From Fomitopsis serialis (lineage: Eukaryota > Basidiomycota > Agaricomycetes > Polyporales > Fomitopsidaceae), in contig NW_025954965.1 in the NCBI RefSeq assembly GCF_022376445.1, positions 620,001-684,000 of the forward strand: a DNA stretch of 64,000 nt, read 5' to 3'. Under the pieces are notes generated by a model. That model ran no database searches. It was not told where the DNA came from and saw nothing but the letters and a program-made list of their open reading frames with translations. Shown piece after piece: positions 13,290 to 24,917 of the stretch. Positions within the stretch are counted from its first letter, which is position 1. Every line of letters starts with the position of its first letter. The position numbers and the translations under genes were made by a program.

Positions 13290-15551
13290 CTACACGTCAA
13301 CCGACGTACCCAGACTCGACTCCGCCTGTTTTACCTTCTCCCTCGCAAGCCTCCCCTTCCCGCGCGCCATCTCCACCTTCGCCCAATCGACCTTCGCCTC
13401 GTCAAAAATCCGCATCTCCTCGTCGTACGTGTCCAGAAACCAGTCCACATGCCGACCGAACTCCTCCACATCCGCCCGTTCGAGCACGCCCCTCACGTCC
13501 GCGAAGAACGCGTCCAGCACGGAGAGGTTGTGCATGACGAGCAGCGAGTGCGCGGACATCTCGTGCGTGTGCAGGAGGTGGTGCACGTACGACCGCATGA
13601 ACGGCGGCTCGGGCCCTTCTGCAACCACCTGGGTTTCCCATGACATCCTGTCCACGGCGCTGTGCAGTATGTGTGTCTCGGGGTTACGGGGAGAACATGC
13701 ACCACAGGGACAGACGGGCCTGAAGTTTGGCAGCCCTTCCGCCGCTCGCTGCACGTGGGACTTGCCATCGAGGAAGCTCGCGGCCAGGCGCGAGTGATCG
13801 TGCGCATACTCCCCGCTATACAAATTATGGCCCAGGTCTGCCTTCCCACTCGGACGGAGCTTCGGCCTCGGGCACGTAGTGTCGTCCGGATCCACAGGCT
13901 GAGTAAGACCCGGCACGATGGAAAACCGGAAATCGAGTGCGACGCCGATGTCCGCCGCCCGCTGGGCCCAGTGCGCGTCGAAGAGATCGACACCGACGTC
14001 CCGAATGAGGCGGAGCATCTCATGAGGAGAGCTCGCGGAGTTGACCATGCGCGGCTTGTGTGTCGGGAGAGGAAGCAGCGACGCCCGGAAGAGCTCGCTC
14101 AGCGCGGCTGGGTCCACAGCGCTCGCGTCGGCGCTGGATGTCGGGGTGAGCGTATTGATTGCTCCGCGAGGCTGGCCACGCCAGCGACTTGTCAGCGTCC
14201 TCTCCGTCCACCGGCATTGACCGCGCAGATAGAGCCGCGCGGAGGGGCACGAGGTCGAATACGTACCCCGCGACGCCGTCGTCGAGCCGGCGGTAAGGCT
14301 TCAACTGGGCCGCCTCCGACTCCTCGAGGTCCTCCACGAGCCTCTCTGCGAAGACCCTCCGCGCTTGCACGATCGCGCCGCCTGCCATGTGTACGACCAC
14401 ATTACTGAGGGAGTTCGCTGCCGCGTTAGGATCTGAGCAGCGGCTTTCTCCCGTGCAGCCCTGGAGTGTAACAGATTTGCCAGCCACGCTGTGGATCGCT
14501 CGAGAGACTTGGTTGTCCGCTTCTGGGAGTGCGGCTGAGGAGTAAAGGGGGTATCCGAGAGTGCGGTGATGATGTCCGGATTACATGCACCGCCATATTG
14601 CGCCCAAGTGTTTGCGGTCAACTAGAACAGACTTCATTACATGCATGGTGCGTAAGTGAAAGGGCGGATCTACCTTGCGCACTCCCCGTACGCAGTATGT
14701 GGTGACGTAGTCTTTGTTGTTCGCGGGCATGTCCCTTCCGTCGAATGGGTCGCGTGCCGACACGGACAACACACGGTCTTCCGGCGAGAATCCAAGAAAC
14801 CGATGCAGCGGATGCGAACCTGGCTGTAGGGTGGGAAGTGGTGGATTTTGTTCGAGGCTAACAGAAGTCGGATGACAGTAAGATACGGTGATCACGGGCG
14901 CACGAGCTCGCACGAGGCTCGAATATTAATGTTACGTCTGTGCTGTACGCCTGTGCGCGGTCCTGCTCTCGAATCGACCAGCATAACCAAAACAGAAACC
15001 TAAGTGCCTAGCCCTTTGGGCGCCACTGAGCTCAAGTCAATGGCAGACCAACGCAATATTGCAGCAAACAGGCACTTTGTCACGTATGCGATATCATTCG
15101 TACGTGACATCACGTACGCGACACAGCACTCAGCTCACCGAACGTCCGCAAAGAGCGCACGTACGCCATCCTAGCGTCCTGAGAACTGGAATTTGCACGA
15201 GCACACGCAGACGTACTGCGCAACAGCAATAATGTTCGCACCGACAACAGAAACCCGTCGCCTGGCCATCTCAGATAGAAGCGCGTCTTACAATGTTTCA
15301 AAGGGCACATGCACCCAGCGGATCGCCCTCGTAAGCCGAACGTGATCGCGCGAGAGATGGGGTACGACGCCGCGCGAGGTCGCAGTCATCATCCCCGGCG
15401 TCTTGATCGCAATAGGCGCAGCTCCATCTGGACGCTGCACGGACACCTGGCCCACCCGGGGGTGGAAGCAGGGGAGCGGGGTTTCATTTGACGAGGACGA
15501 GGAGAAGATGAGAGACGAACGCGGTTTGGGGTCGAGGTTCATTGTCGCCAT
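13290..15551 (-). CDS. QTRT2: Queuine tRNA-ribosyltransferase accessory subunit 2
   Basis: The non-catalytic partner of eukaryotic tRNA-guanine transglycosylase, which inserts queuine at the wobble base of GUN-anticodon tRNAs. Exon 1 (15551-15292) carries TSRGVVPHLSRDH. After a long 434-base intron (15291-14858) exon 2 gives FLEQNPPLPTLQPGSHPLH. Further introns at 14673-14622, 14472-14405 and 14188-14134 keep the frame, although the donors GTTACA and GTCGCT are weak. Exon 4 has VVVHMAGGAIVQARR and DDGVAGYVFDLVPL. The last exon has DVGVDLFDAHWAQRAADIG, the zinc-ligand motif CPCGAC (near 13690-13705) and YVHHLLHTHEMSAHSLLVMH. Family assignment is firm; the weak donors are the main doubt. It lies divergent from the zinc-cluster gene at 17279. 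Confidence 0.88.
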
Positions 15552-17278
15552 GGTCCTGGCAAGCCCGCGGAGTGTTGCCTTGGAAGGTATGGTTGTCGAT
15601 GATCGGAAGATGGGGTGCTAGAAGTGTCGAGCTTAAACAGACAGGATCGAGCGACGCACGCACCCCTTGCTCAACGAGCGCAATGGAGAGCTGCAATCAG
15701 GAACCTGAACGACTTCGGAACCACCGTTCTGGCACATCCCGGGCGTTTCGTAGCACGTGGCACGTTAGCGCCCATACGCAAACACTTGAACGCCGACGAC
15801 CAGTCGACGGCGTTTTCCAATCTCACTCTCCAGGCTGCGCTGAAAGTCAGGAAAGGGATTCATTTCCGATGCAATCAACACGAATCAAAGTGGGTGTGAG
15901 ATAAAGAATGGCAGTTACATCCTGGATCACGAAATGTGCGTAACTGGTGTGTACTTACCACGTACCGTCCTCGGTAAAGCTAAAACTCACTACCAAGCAG
16001 ACGTAACAGACTTGACGAAGAAGTTCCGTGTACTTGGCCGTGGCGCGAGCGTGAGTTGTGCGCCACCCAGAGGTCTTCTGCATGCTGTGCTGCCTGGATA
16101 ACCGGTCCGTCAACGAGGCGTCGAAACGAGATTAAACGAGCCGCCCACGGCGACAAACTGACAAAAGCACAGACGGCGCACACGGTTGTCTGATGGGAAT
16201 TGAGTACTCGTAATTCAACACGGTGTCCGTGGGCTGCATCGCGGGCGATTCGCCCTTAAGGCTTCGGCGACAAGACTGGCGAGGGATACTTACGGACACA
16301 CAGGATATCCGACTGATGTGACGGAGAGCGTCGCGGGTGTGTCAGCCGTCGCGTGTCAAATTAGGCTTTTCAGGGACAACAAGGTTCAGAGCACGGCACG
16401 GCCGCACGGGCCCATGGGCGGGGGACTGCGTCTTACCATTGTCGGTGATCAGTCCAGTTGGGCAGTGTTGGAGGCAGGATTCCCAAGTCCGCGTGCTCCG
16501 AGAGGCAACATTGGCACGGGCGAACGGGGAGGAGGGTCAGGAGGCCAGGAGTGGATACCTGCGAGCGAGGGAGGATCGCTTCTGAGACGGCTAATGGCGG
16601 GGAGACCATTGGCGCCGGGACATGCCGAATCAGTGTGGAAGCTCGGGATCACGTACAGCAACCTTAATTCTAGACGTGGTAGGGCGTTTCGGTGCACAGC
16701 GGCGCGGGCGGCCTGCGCGGTTGCGGCGCACCGTCGCAGTGACGAGTGCAAATATTGCAGCGACGGAGGGCGGTTCGCGCGCAGGGACGACAGCCGCTGT
16801 CGCGGAGTTAGGGCTCTGTACGTAAAGGGGGCGACGGCAGCGAGCCCAGCAGCCGGGCGTGGGAGCGGCCGGGGGCGCTGGGAAGGCCGCGGTCGGTGGG
16901 CGGTGGATAAGACGGGCGAGTGCGCCTGCGCGGATTAATTTCTGGCGCCGCCGTTCCCTCCCGCCTTCGCCTCCGCTTTGAGTCGGAGTCCTGCCCCGGC
17001 CCAGCTCAGCGACGCGGCAACCGTAAGCCCCAGCCTCTCCCCGCATCGCGTTGTGCACTGACGGCCATGGCCTCCGCGCAGCATATCCCCTCGCCACCGC
17101 CCTGCACAGCGCCCCGCCCTCGCGCGACAGCTGCCCTCGCGGCACGTGCCACGCCGTATACGAAGGCGTCAAGCCACGCCTCATTTGGCACGCATCGTTC
17201 CCTCCTCGCGAGGGCGCTTCGCGACTTCCCTCTGCCTCCTTTCCTCCGCTGTCTTCCTCGCCCTATCGCGCTCCCATC
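15552..17278. other. GC-rich divergent intergenic region between QTRT2 and the zinc-cluster gene
   Basis: About 1.7 kb without a supported gene. From about 16250 to 17278 it is very GC- and CpG-rich, which leaves long chance open frames on both strands (for example 16318-16938 and 16630-17184) with no domain. It probably holds the QTRT2 promoter on the left and a long promoter plus leader for the factor at 17279; a pyrimidine-rich stretch lies just before that ATG. Confidence 0.45.
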
Positions 17279-18237
17279 ATGAGCGAGCATAATCCGGACG
17301 GCGACGACCACCACAGCTCTCCGCCCCAATCTGCTGACGCCGTGCAGCCCCAGATGACCATGCACCCCATCACCTACTCCTCCATGCCCATGCACATGTA
17401 TCCGTTCCCGCCGGGCGTCCTCCCCGCCTCCGCTGGCCGCACAAAGCGCAGGCAGGTCAAGAACGCCTGCACCAACTGCCAGAAGGCCTGCAAGAAGTGC
17501 GACGACGCCCGCCCCTGCCTCCGCTGCGTCAAGTACGGCATCGCCGAGGAGTGCATCGACTCCCAGCGCAAGGAGCGCCAGAAGGGGGTCAAGCGGGGGC
17601 CATACAAGAAGCGTGATGGAAAGCGTGAGTACTCCGCCTGCTCGCCGCCGCGCCGCGACATTGACCGCTCCGACCCCAGCCAACAGCGTCGACGATCCCG
17701 TCGACGTCAACGGCCAGCCGGGCATGGTCATCCCGCCGGCCGTTGCGGCTACGAGCGTCACGCCTCCCGTCCCGTACGTAGCCCAGTATGCGCCGTTCTA
17801 CGGCCAATACCCGACCCACCTGCCCAAGCCCGGTGAGGGACCCGTCTACGTCCCACAGCTTGTGTACGCCCCGCTTCCTCCGCACGCCACCCAGCAGATG
17901 CCGCCCGGCCATGGTGGTCAGGAAGGCGAGGTCCCGGGGTACCCTCCTGCACCGTACTACCCCATCTTCACCCCGTACCCGCCGCAGTACGCTACGCCTA
18001 TATGGTCCCAGCCCACGCCCGCCGGAGGGCCAGCCGATGCCAGGTCCGGTGGTGCATCCTGCCCACCACTACCAGCCATATCCGCCGCCTCACCCGTACC
18101 AGAAGCCGCCGTCCAGGGGCCCGGACATGAACGTCAACGCGCACCATCCCATCCATGATGGATCCTCGCAGGGACATGCGCTTGACGGCAGAATGCCTGA
18201 GGCCTCCATAAGGCCATGGCAAGTGAGGAGGGGATAA
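17279..18237 (+). CDS. Zn(II)2Cys6 zinc-cluster transcription factor, small; one-base frame break near 18020-18030
   Basis: The start is the ATG at 17279 (MSEHNPDGDDHH). The DNA-binding domain CTNCQKACKKCDDARPC, continued by LRC and later EEC, gives CX2CX6CX5CX2CX8C, followed by the basic linker KKGVKRGPYKKRDGK-like. This pattern is that of the ERT1/AcuK-like group of fungal factors. A 55-base intron (17625-17679) joins to NSVDDPVDVNGQPG. The rest is Pro/Tyr-rich and low complexity, as in an activation region, with no fungal-specific middle homology domain. Read as given, the frame ends at 18158. One base less near GCCGGAGGG (18015-18030) shifts into a frame that continues PMPGPVVHPAHHYQPY and stops at 18237, which looks more like a continuation of the same Pro/Tyr-rich tail. 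Target genes are unknown. Confidence 0.8.
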
Positions 18238-21200
18238 CGTGATACCTGTATGTCTCATTGTCTGAGATTCGGACGCTCTTTGTCTTACGACCGGCTACGC
18301 AGTGAACGTGTCGATATGCTCTCTCATCTATGTTGCTGCTTATTTCACGCTTTCGTATCGCCGTCGTCGCGTGAGTATGTAAGATAGGATCTACCACGTC
18401 GTCGCTGTACTATATACTGTAGTCGTCGGTTGTCGCGCTGCTTGGATATTTCTTGTGTCTCCGTGCCATACTGCAAAACTGTGATAAATTGGATTCTCGT
18501 GCGAACAATGCTAACTATTCTGACTCTAAGCGAGGACTCGCGCTGGCGTGCGATGCGAGCTTGTCTGACCGGCATGGGAGCAAAAGACGTAAGTGTCGTA
18601 AGGGTGCACGAGACACTCGGCGCAGCGAACCCAAGACTGCGCGTCCCATCCCGGAGCCCGCTGCAGCTGCAGGAAAGCCAACGCGTGCGGCAAATCAAGC
18701 AGGCGCAAGACGCGAATCCGAATTTGCGTCCGAGGAATGCGGGGTAGGGTGATTGCGCTGTCAGGCCCGCGCGGGGTGAGGGCCGTCAACGTATCAGGCG
18801 ACAGAACGCGCTGACTGTGAATGAGGGCCTGCCATCTCCGCGCGCCAGGGAGACCGACTCAGCGAACGTGCTCTCCCTGGATCATGCCGGGCGCTGGCGT
18901 CTGCGGATTTTTCTGGAGCATGGAGGGCCGCCTGGCTGCTGCTGCGAAACGCGGGCTTGCGCTGGGCTGACGGGACGACGACTGCTGCTGGTGCTGACGA
19001 CCGGGCTCGTGGAGGACTCGAGGACGGGGCCCGTCTGGCACCAGAGCGCATCGCGAGCGATGCGGGGAGGCGTGGAGGTCCGCCGTTTTCCTGGGTTGCT
19101 GCGCTACTCGGTTGCGCGGACGGACGTCTATCTCGAGCTCGGTTCCGGAGGATTCGTCAAGGATTTTGTTATGCTGACGGCAGACGTCGACTGCTGCGCT
19201 CCCTTCGAGCACTCGAGGCCGTGCCGAGACGAATGACTTCCATAGGTGCGACCCATTCAAACGCGAGAGGCCGTCGAGAGCCAGGTGACACAATAGAGGT
19301 GAGCAGACCAAGCCCCAGGTGGGGACGGCGGAGCAAGGTCCGGTCCACGAGACGCACGACATGCGGAGGGCCGGGTGGGTGGTAAATGGGCGGCGAGCTG
19401 GGTCACATAGGGACGGTACGTGGGCTTCCAGTGGTTGTGCGCTCCGCCAGCCAACGTTCGGACGGGAAGGATGCGGCTGGATTGTTGTTGGCTTGGAACC
19501 ATGCCGTAACAGCGAACCATACGCAGATGATTGCTCAGACTACAGCACCGTGGCGCCGTCCGGGCGGCACGCCATAGAAATTGGCCGTCGGCATGAACTA
19601 AGACTTGGATGGGATGCTCCATGCGTGCATGCGTGTGCGTCAACGAAGGCGCTCGCAGCGAACCCTGCAGGATGAGGTGAGTGCGACACTCACCTACTCT
19701 TGGAAGCAGAAGCAGAAGCATAGCATGCCCTATCCTCGTGCAGATGACGCATATACCCCTCTGGCCATCTTCGTCTCGTCGGGGGTGCACTACAGGAAGA
19801 CGTATGGCTTGTATCACTGCACTGCAACGCGAGTAGGGCCAGCTGTGGAGCCGTCGCTGCATAGCGATCGCGTACGTACGCGCAGCACTTGACGACACGC
19901 AGTCCTGCAATTCCCAAGTGAGGGCTGATTCCGGCGGTGAAGGGAGGCAAAGAAACATACCGTCAAATCCATGCCTCATCCAAGCCCCACTGTTTAAGTC
20001 TCCACGAGTTTGGGTCACCGAGCTGTCCATCCGAGCGTAGTCTGACGAGTTATCTTCACCAGATCGTTTTTCTGCCTCGCGCTGCCTCAGGTATCCGCAG
20101 ACGCAGCCCACCGCTGTTTAGAACGCATACATGCGCTCATCGGTGACGTGAAGGCGCGATCCCTTTGCCCAACATGAGCAGATGAATGAGAGGTATGAGA
20201 AGTGATCGACGATTGAGAAAATGGGAGGTCGCGCTGGACGCGGAGAATGCAAGAAAGGTCCGCGTCCCCCGCACACGATCACCGCATTTTTAAAGAGCGC
20301 CGCCTCAGCGACGACGCACTATGCCTTCTCGAGCACTAGCGCACCAGCACACCCGGACCAGCCTCCTTGCCGTCCAAGAGATCCTTCGATGGTCATCCCG
20401 ATAAACGGGCACCGTGGCACGCGTCCGAGACACCAAGGCCCGAGTCTCCGTGTCGAACGGCGCGCGGAGAGTCCTCCGGATCTCCCCTTGTCGGGTGGCG
20501 ACGAATGGTGGTGAATGCAATGATGAGGAGATCGTGGGGAGCTGATTTGTTCGTGGGTAGCACCGCCGTACGGCAAGCGAGCGGGCTGAGCGTGCACGCG
20601 GACGCGGACGCTGTCCGAGACTGTCGACATATAACACCATGGACACGCTGTGTTCGCTGGCCGACACGGTCTGCCGCGCTGGGTCTGACAACGATGCACT
20701 GGTCCTGGTCCACGGTCACGACATTGTGCAAGGCGGGAATCCTAATCGACGTAACCACTTGGGATCTTCCGACGTCTTGCAGTCTCCTGCCTGCCGCAGC
20801 GTGCTGGGCACCGTATATCTTGCACCAGAGGTCATAGCTCCCGACGCGTGGGGTCACTAGCATTCGACGCGCGACCCTTGACACGGGACACCCGAAAGCG
20901 TATGCAATACGCAGGGTGAAGGAAAGTCGCATGCGCCAGGGAATACAGCGCGACGGGATACGCAAAGGCTTGGTGTGTACGCGAAGGGATAACAGGTATG
21001 TGCGCGCCATGTTGAAGTCGCCCGCAGAATGCCAAGGCACGCAGCTTCCCTCCATCGAGCTCTGCGAGACCTCGGTGGCCGAGACAGCAGAATGACCGTG
21101 CAGGTGCGTACGAATGCGTATATGGCGCAGCTACGACGCCGACGATCAAAAGTCGCCGTGGCCACGTCCGGTGTGTTGCTTCAGTCCAGATCTACCGGGC

Positions 21201-23166
21201 CCAACGGGAGGGGGCCTATTGCCTGTGCGGTCGACGCTTCGCCATACCGCCGATTCCCGTTAGGACCGCGCCAAGCCTGGCGACAGTCGTCCGCAGTGTG
21301 GATCGGCAGTCGACTGGGATAATCCCCAGATTCGCGAAGGTTGCCCTCTGGGTTTGCTTGGGCCCAGCCGAAAGCTTCGTCCTCAGATCCCATCACCCGT
21401 GATATCGTCACCAATACCGCGGTGCTTCTAGATCTGACCCGCTGGGGCCACCGGCCGTCTCTTGCTACCTGCCAGACTCGAGGATGACTTGGTTCCGTCA
21501 GTGGCTCCTTCGTACCCGTTCTGGGTCGGACTGCGTACGACGACGCGTTCCCTGCGCATCGTATACGGCGGATGGTTCAGCGTGCAGATGCGGGCGATTT
21601 ATAGATGTACACTCACAGGACTCCCTTCCAAGTCGCTCCCGTGCCGCAGCCTACGTTCTCTCCACCCCGAAGGAGTGCACAGCGGCCCGTGGCCGTAGCG
21701 AGCGCGTCGGAAACCTCCCCGCCGTTGGTGCAGAAATGACATGCAATTGACGAATGCCGTCCGTATCTCCAGTATCTGGTGCAGTCCATGGCGATGTCCC
21801 GCGACATTGACGGGTGAGTGGCTCCGAGCTGTTGCGATAGAGGCACTGGCGGCGTGGTGGCGACAGCGATGTCGTTCAAAGAGGAACGTGGCCGGCCACC
21901 GTCATGGGCAGTTTTCTGCGGCGCCGAAATGCAGACAGCGAAGAGCATCACTCCTACCCGTGGACAGTGATCCTGAGATTACTGTACGGGACAGCTCTCC
22001 GCGACGCGTCGTATCGGCCATAACGTCTCCATGTTGGGAATCGTCCCCCTTCCTCCCTTGTGGTCTCTCCCCCTTCCCCCCGCAGATACGAGTCCATGAA
22101 TGCTCGGTCAGGCACTTCGGGGAGTTTGTATGTCGCCTTGAACGGTGGCTAGCGTCACAGATGCTACGACCTTTTCCCATTGGGGGTCGTCTAGATTTGC
22201 TAGGCGAGAGTTGCGAATACTGGTGATGGTGCATTGAAGCCCGACAAGGGTAGAGAGTCGTTGCCGCTGCATTTGGCGGACGCGCCGATCCGAGTCTGAA
22301 GGACGTGGAGTGCGGCACGAAAAAGTGTTGACGGATCATTGACGGACGTCAAATTTTGGTCAGACATAACCGTGACCGCCGTCTATCTGTCGCCTCGCCT
22401 TCTTTTGAATTCTTTGAAGCAACTTGCCAGCTGCATGATTTGTCCCGTCTTCCTACAACTAGGATGTCCTGACTGGCTTTGAGACGTCTGTTGCCTGTCG
22501 CCAAGTCCCTCGGTTCGATTGTCCGGGATGGTACTTGCGAGGACGCGTCGAGAATTGCCGGAATATCCGCTGACACTCGGACAAGCGGGGACGAGGCAAG
22601 AATGCGTCTACTTGAGCAGCGTCAGGGACTCTAAATTGCTGGTCGACTCGTCGCCCCTGTGCATGATCGCACTGACGTCGATGAGGTGCGCCCCTATTAA
22701 CTAATCCGATCGCTTGGACATACATATGTACGATGTTCGAACGAGGATGGTTCCTCTGATGTACCCGCCGACTCTGATACGATGCGACTGCATCGTACTG
22801 TACTTCTATGCGGTGCGTGGTACTTAATACTATGATACGCGAACTTCAAGTACATACGGCGATGGCGAGACCTATGAAGCTTCAATTCATCAAGTCTGAC
22901 TTGAAACCTTCACCCCGATTCCCCACTCTGAGTCGACTAATCCTACAAAACAAACGTATCATAAGTCACTGGACATGCTGAGCACTAAGGCGACCGTCAA
23001 CTTGAAATGAAGTCCGAGGCGGCGCGCCACGACATGGACTCAATAGCACGCTCGATTATGGCATAAATATTGCTATGGCCTGTGCAGAAGACTCGACATC
23101 CAACATCTCCAAACGCGGTCTACTCCCACGTGCGTACTAGGCCTCCTCCCAGTCCCCATATGCATC
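18238..23166. other. Long stretch with no recognisable gene
   Basis: About 4.9 kb. The first few hundred bases are AT-richer and probably 3' untranslated sequence of the zinc-cluster gene. The rest is GC-rich with overlapping open frames on both strands; the longest, 19257-20111 on the minus strand (284 codons), shows no motif, odd amino-acid usage and no splice-linked neighbours. I saw no inverted repeats, terminal repeats, transposase or reverse-transcriptase motifs, and no convincing tRNA arms. It could hold a non-coding transcript, distal regulatory DNA or a decayed element; none is supported. Confidence 0.4.
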
Positions 23167-24535
23167 TCACTCCTTCTGTATCCGGCGCGATGTGACCGTG
23201 CTCATGCTTGGTCGGGCACCAGGGTTCCTATCCCAACACTCCAACAACAGACCCCAAACATCGTCTGTTAGCTCCGGAATGTTCTGTGGTCGATTGGGTA
23301 TATCACCGTTGGCCAACGCTTGGACTACATGAGCGTCTCGCGTCCTTTCTGCCCATGGCGCATGCATTGTAAAAAGTTCGAGCATTGTCATGCCGAAAGA
23401 CCAGGTGTCGCAAGCCGCCGTGATGGGTGCAGTCTCAATGAGGAGTTCCGGCGCGAGCCAACGTGACGTTCCCGAGCCTGTTATCGTCTTGGCTGGTGTT
23501 CCATTGACATCCCCTTCTAATTTGGCCATCCCAAAGTCACACAGCAATGCCTCTCCCTGAACGATTATGAGTACTTCATCGCACCACGTCATCATACCCT
23601 TGGTACGAACCGTGCTTGACACCAGAATGTTGCTCTTGAGGAGCGATGCACTTAGATGGGCATGATAGATAGATCTCGCTGTACTCACGCATCGTACTGA
23701 TAACCAACAAGTTAGTTTGTGAACGTCACCACTACCACGGACATAACATACCGTTCCCGTGCACAATGTCTTCATCGTGAAGGTACGCGAGGGCACTCGC
23801 TGCGCCCCACAGCTATATGAGCGTAAGCACACCTATGAAGATCGACAATCTCATAGTAATTACTCGCCAGGTGTCCTTTATTTGCGCCATTCGTGCGCCA
23901 ACATATCTGTCACGTCGTCGCTCTGGTATCGCTTGCATACAACGTCAAGGTAGCACATACTCAAGCAGATTTCCCTCCGGTCTCCACGGCGAGACCTTGT
24001 CATAAGTATAGTCTGCATTAAATTAGGATACTGAGGGGTCGCAAATAAACTCACCACACGGAGGTGTAGTACTGACTTGGCCACGACACCAAAGAACGGT
24101 TGAATATGGGGGTGCTTGAGCTTTGACCAGATTTCGATCTCGTGCAGAAAACGCTACCACGGTCACATACGTACTGAGAAACTGCAGGTTATCTCCGAGT
24201 AGGCAGAACTTACGTTCTGTGCTCCTTCTGATGCTCGAACTCCTCGGAGGACTTTCAGTGCAACCTTATAATGACGTTGTGAGGTCATACTGTGAGTCGA
24301 GACGAGATTGTCAAACATGTATTTCGCCGAGCCAGAGTCCCTTCCAGATTTCGCTGTGCACCCCGATCACCTCTGCTTTGCTGCCTACACAGACGACTTC
24401 CCCGTCGAGTCGTTTGACGGAGGGCCAAATATTTGTCAGTTGCTGTAGATGCACCAAGCCCTTACGGCAGTCTTCATATTCTTCAGTGGAGAGTGCATCG
24501 ATTGGGTCCCCTCGCCCTTCGGCCACTGCTGTCAA
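23167..24535 (-). CDS. TKL-like protein kinase A, HGN catalytic loop, N-terminally short (start not resolved)
   Basis: Protein-kinase domain spread over several short exons. Visible in order: EIWKGLW (end of a degenerate glycine loop, near 24330), VALKVLRGVRASEGAQN with the ATP-binding Lys (24258-24210), RFLHEIEIWSKLKHPHIQPF (near 24100-24150), VSPWRPEGNLLE, then DIVHGN (near 23755) joined through two introns to VRCSNILVSS, LLCDFGMAKL (near 23530), SGTSRWLAPELL and DTWSFGMTMLELF, ending at the stop at 23167. The catalytic HRD/HGD Asp is Asn, so activity is doubtful although DFG and the VALK Lys remain. It is a clear paralogue of the next gene upstream. The matching frame begins at an acceptor near 24525 after EGRGDPIDALSTEEY; no helical module or coiled coil is seen upstream, and I found no convincing initiator ATG. 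Possibly a 5'-truncated copy. Confidence 0.7.
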
Positions 24536-24917
24536 TCAAACAAACTCAAATTAGTAGTTGGGAAAAATGAATGAGGTGAGCTGACGTGTAACTGCCAGTG
24601 AGACACTTACAAGCCTGTTCAGAATGGGAATACGCTGGAATTGTGCCAACTGTTACTGTTTGGTTACTACTGTACTGTAGTAGTGCCACGGCGTGCTGAG
24701 AGGAAGCGCTACAGATCAATCGGGCCCGAGCCCCACTGATCGAGATCGAAGCGCTCGCCACCATCACCAGCGCGACTCGGAGTCCTTTTAACCAAGACGA
24801 AATTCGGATCGCAGACACTGTACCTTCAAGTTGTGAACGGGATGATGTGGTGGGTGCGCCGTTACTCGCTGGCCTAACATCAGACATTGCTCGGATTCAG
24901 GGTAAGTTGAGCAGTGA
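24536..24917. other. Short spacer between the two kinase genes
   Basis: About 380 bases, perhaps with an unrecognised first exon of kinase A (an open frame runs 24887-24546 on the minus strand but resembles nothing in kinase B). A small inverted repeat, ACTACT with its complement AGTAGT across seven bases, lies at 24666-24684. There is too little room here for the N-terminal module that kinase B carries. Confidence 0.4.

Noticed and set aside
14134..14472. Two apparent frameshifts in QTRT2
   Set aside because: Both are explained by introns (14472-14405 with a CTAAC branch-like site, and 14188-14134) that restore the family sequence, despite weak donors.
16318..16938. 206-codon open frame on the plus strand (and 16630-17184 opposite)
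   Set aside because: Lies in a CpG-rich promoter-like region, is overlapped by other open frames on both strands, and has Gly/Arg-rich composition and no domain.
19257..20111. 284-codon open frame on the minus strand
   Set aside because: GC-rich sequence gives long chance frames. The residues are Arg/Ser/His-rich with no motif, and there is no splice-linked continuation.
22505..22530. GGTTCGATTGTCC resembling a tRNA B box
   Set aside because: The consensus is not met and no acceptor stem, D arm or anticodon arm could be placed around it.
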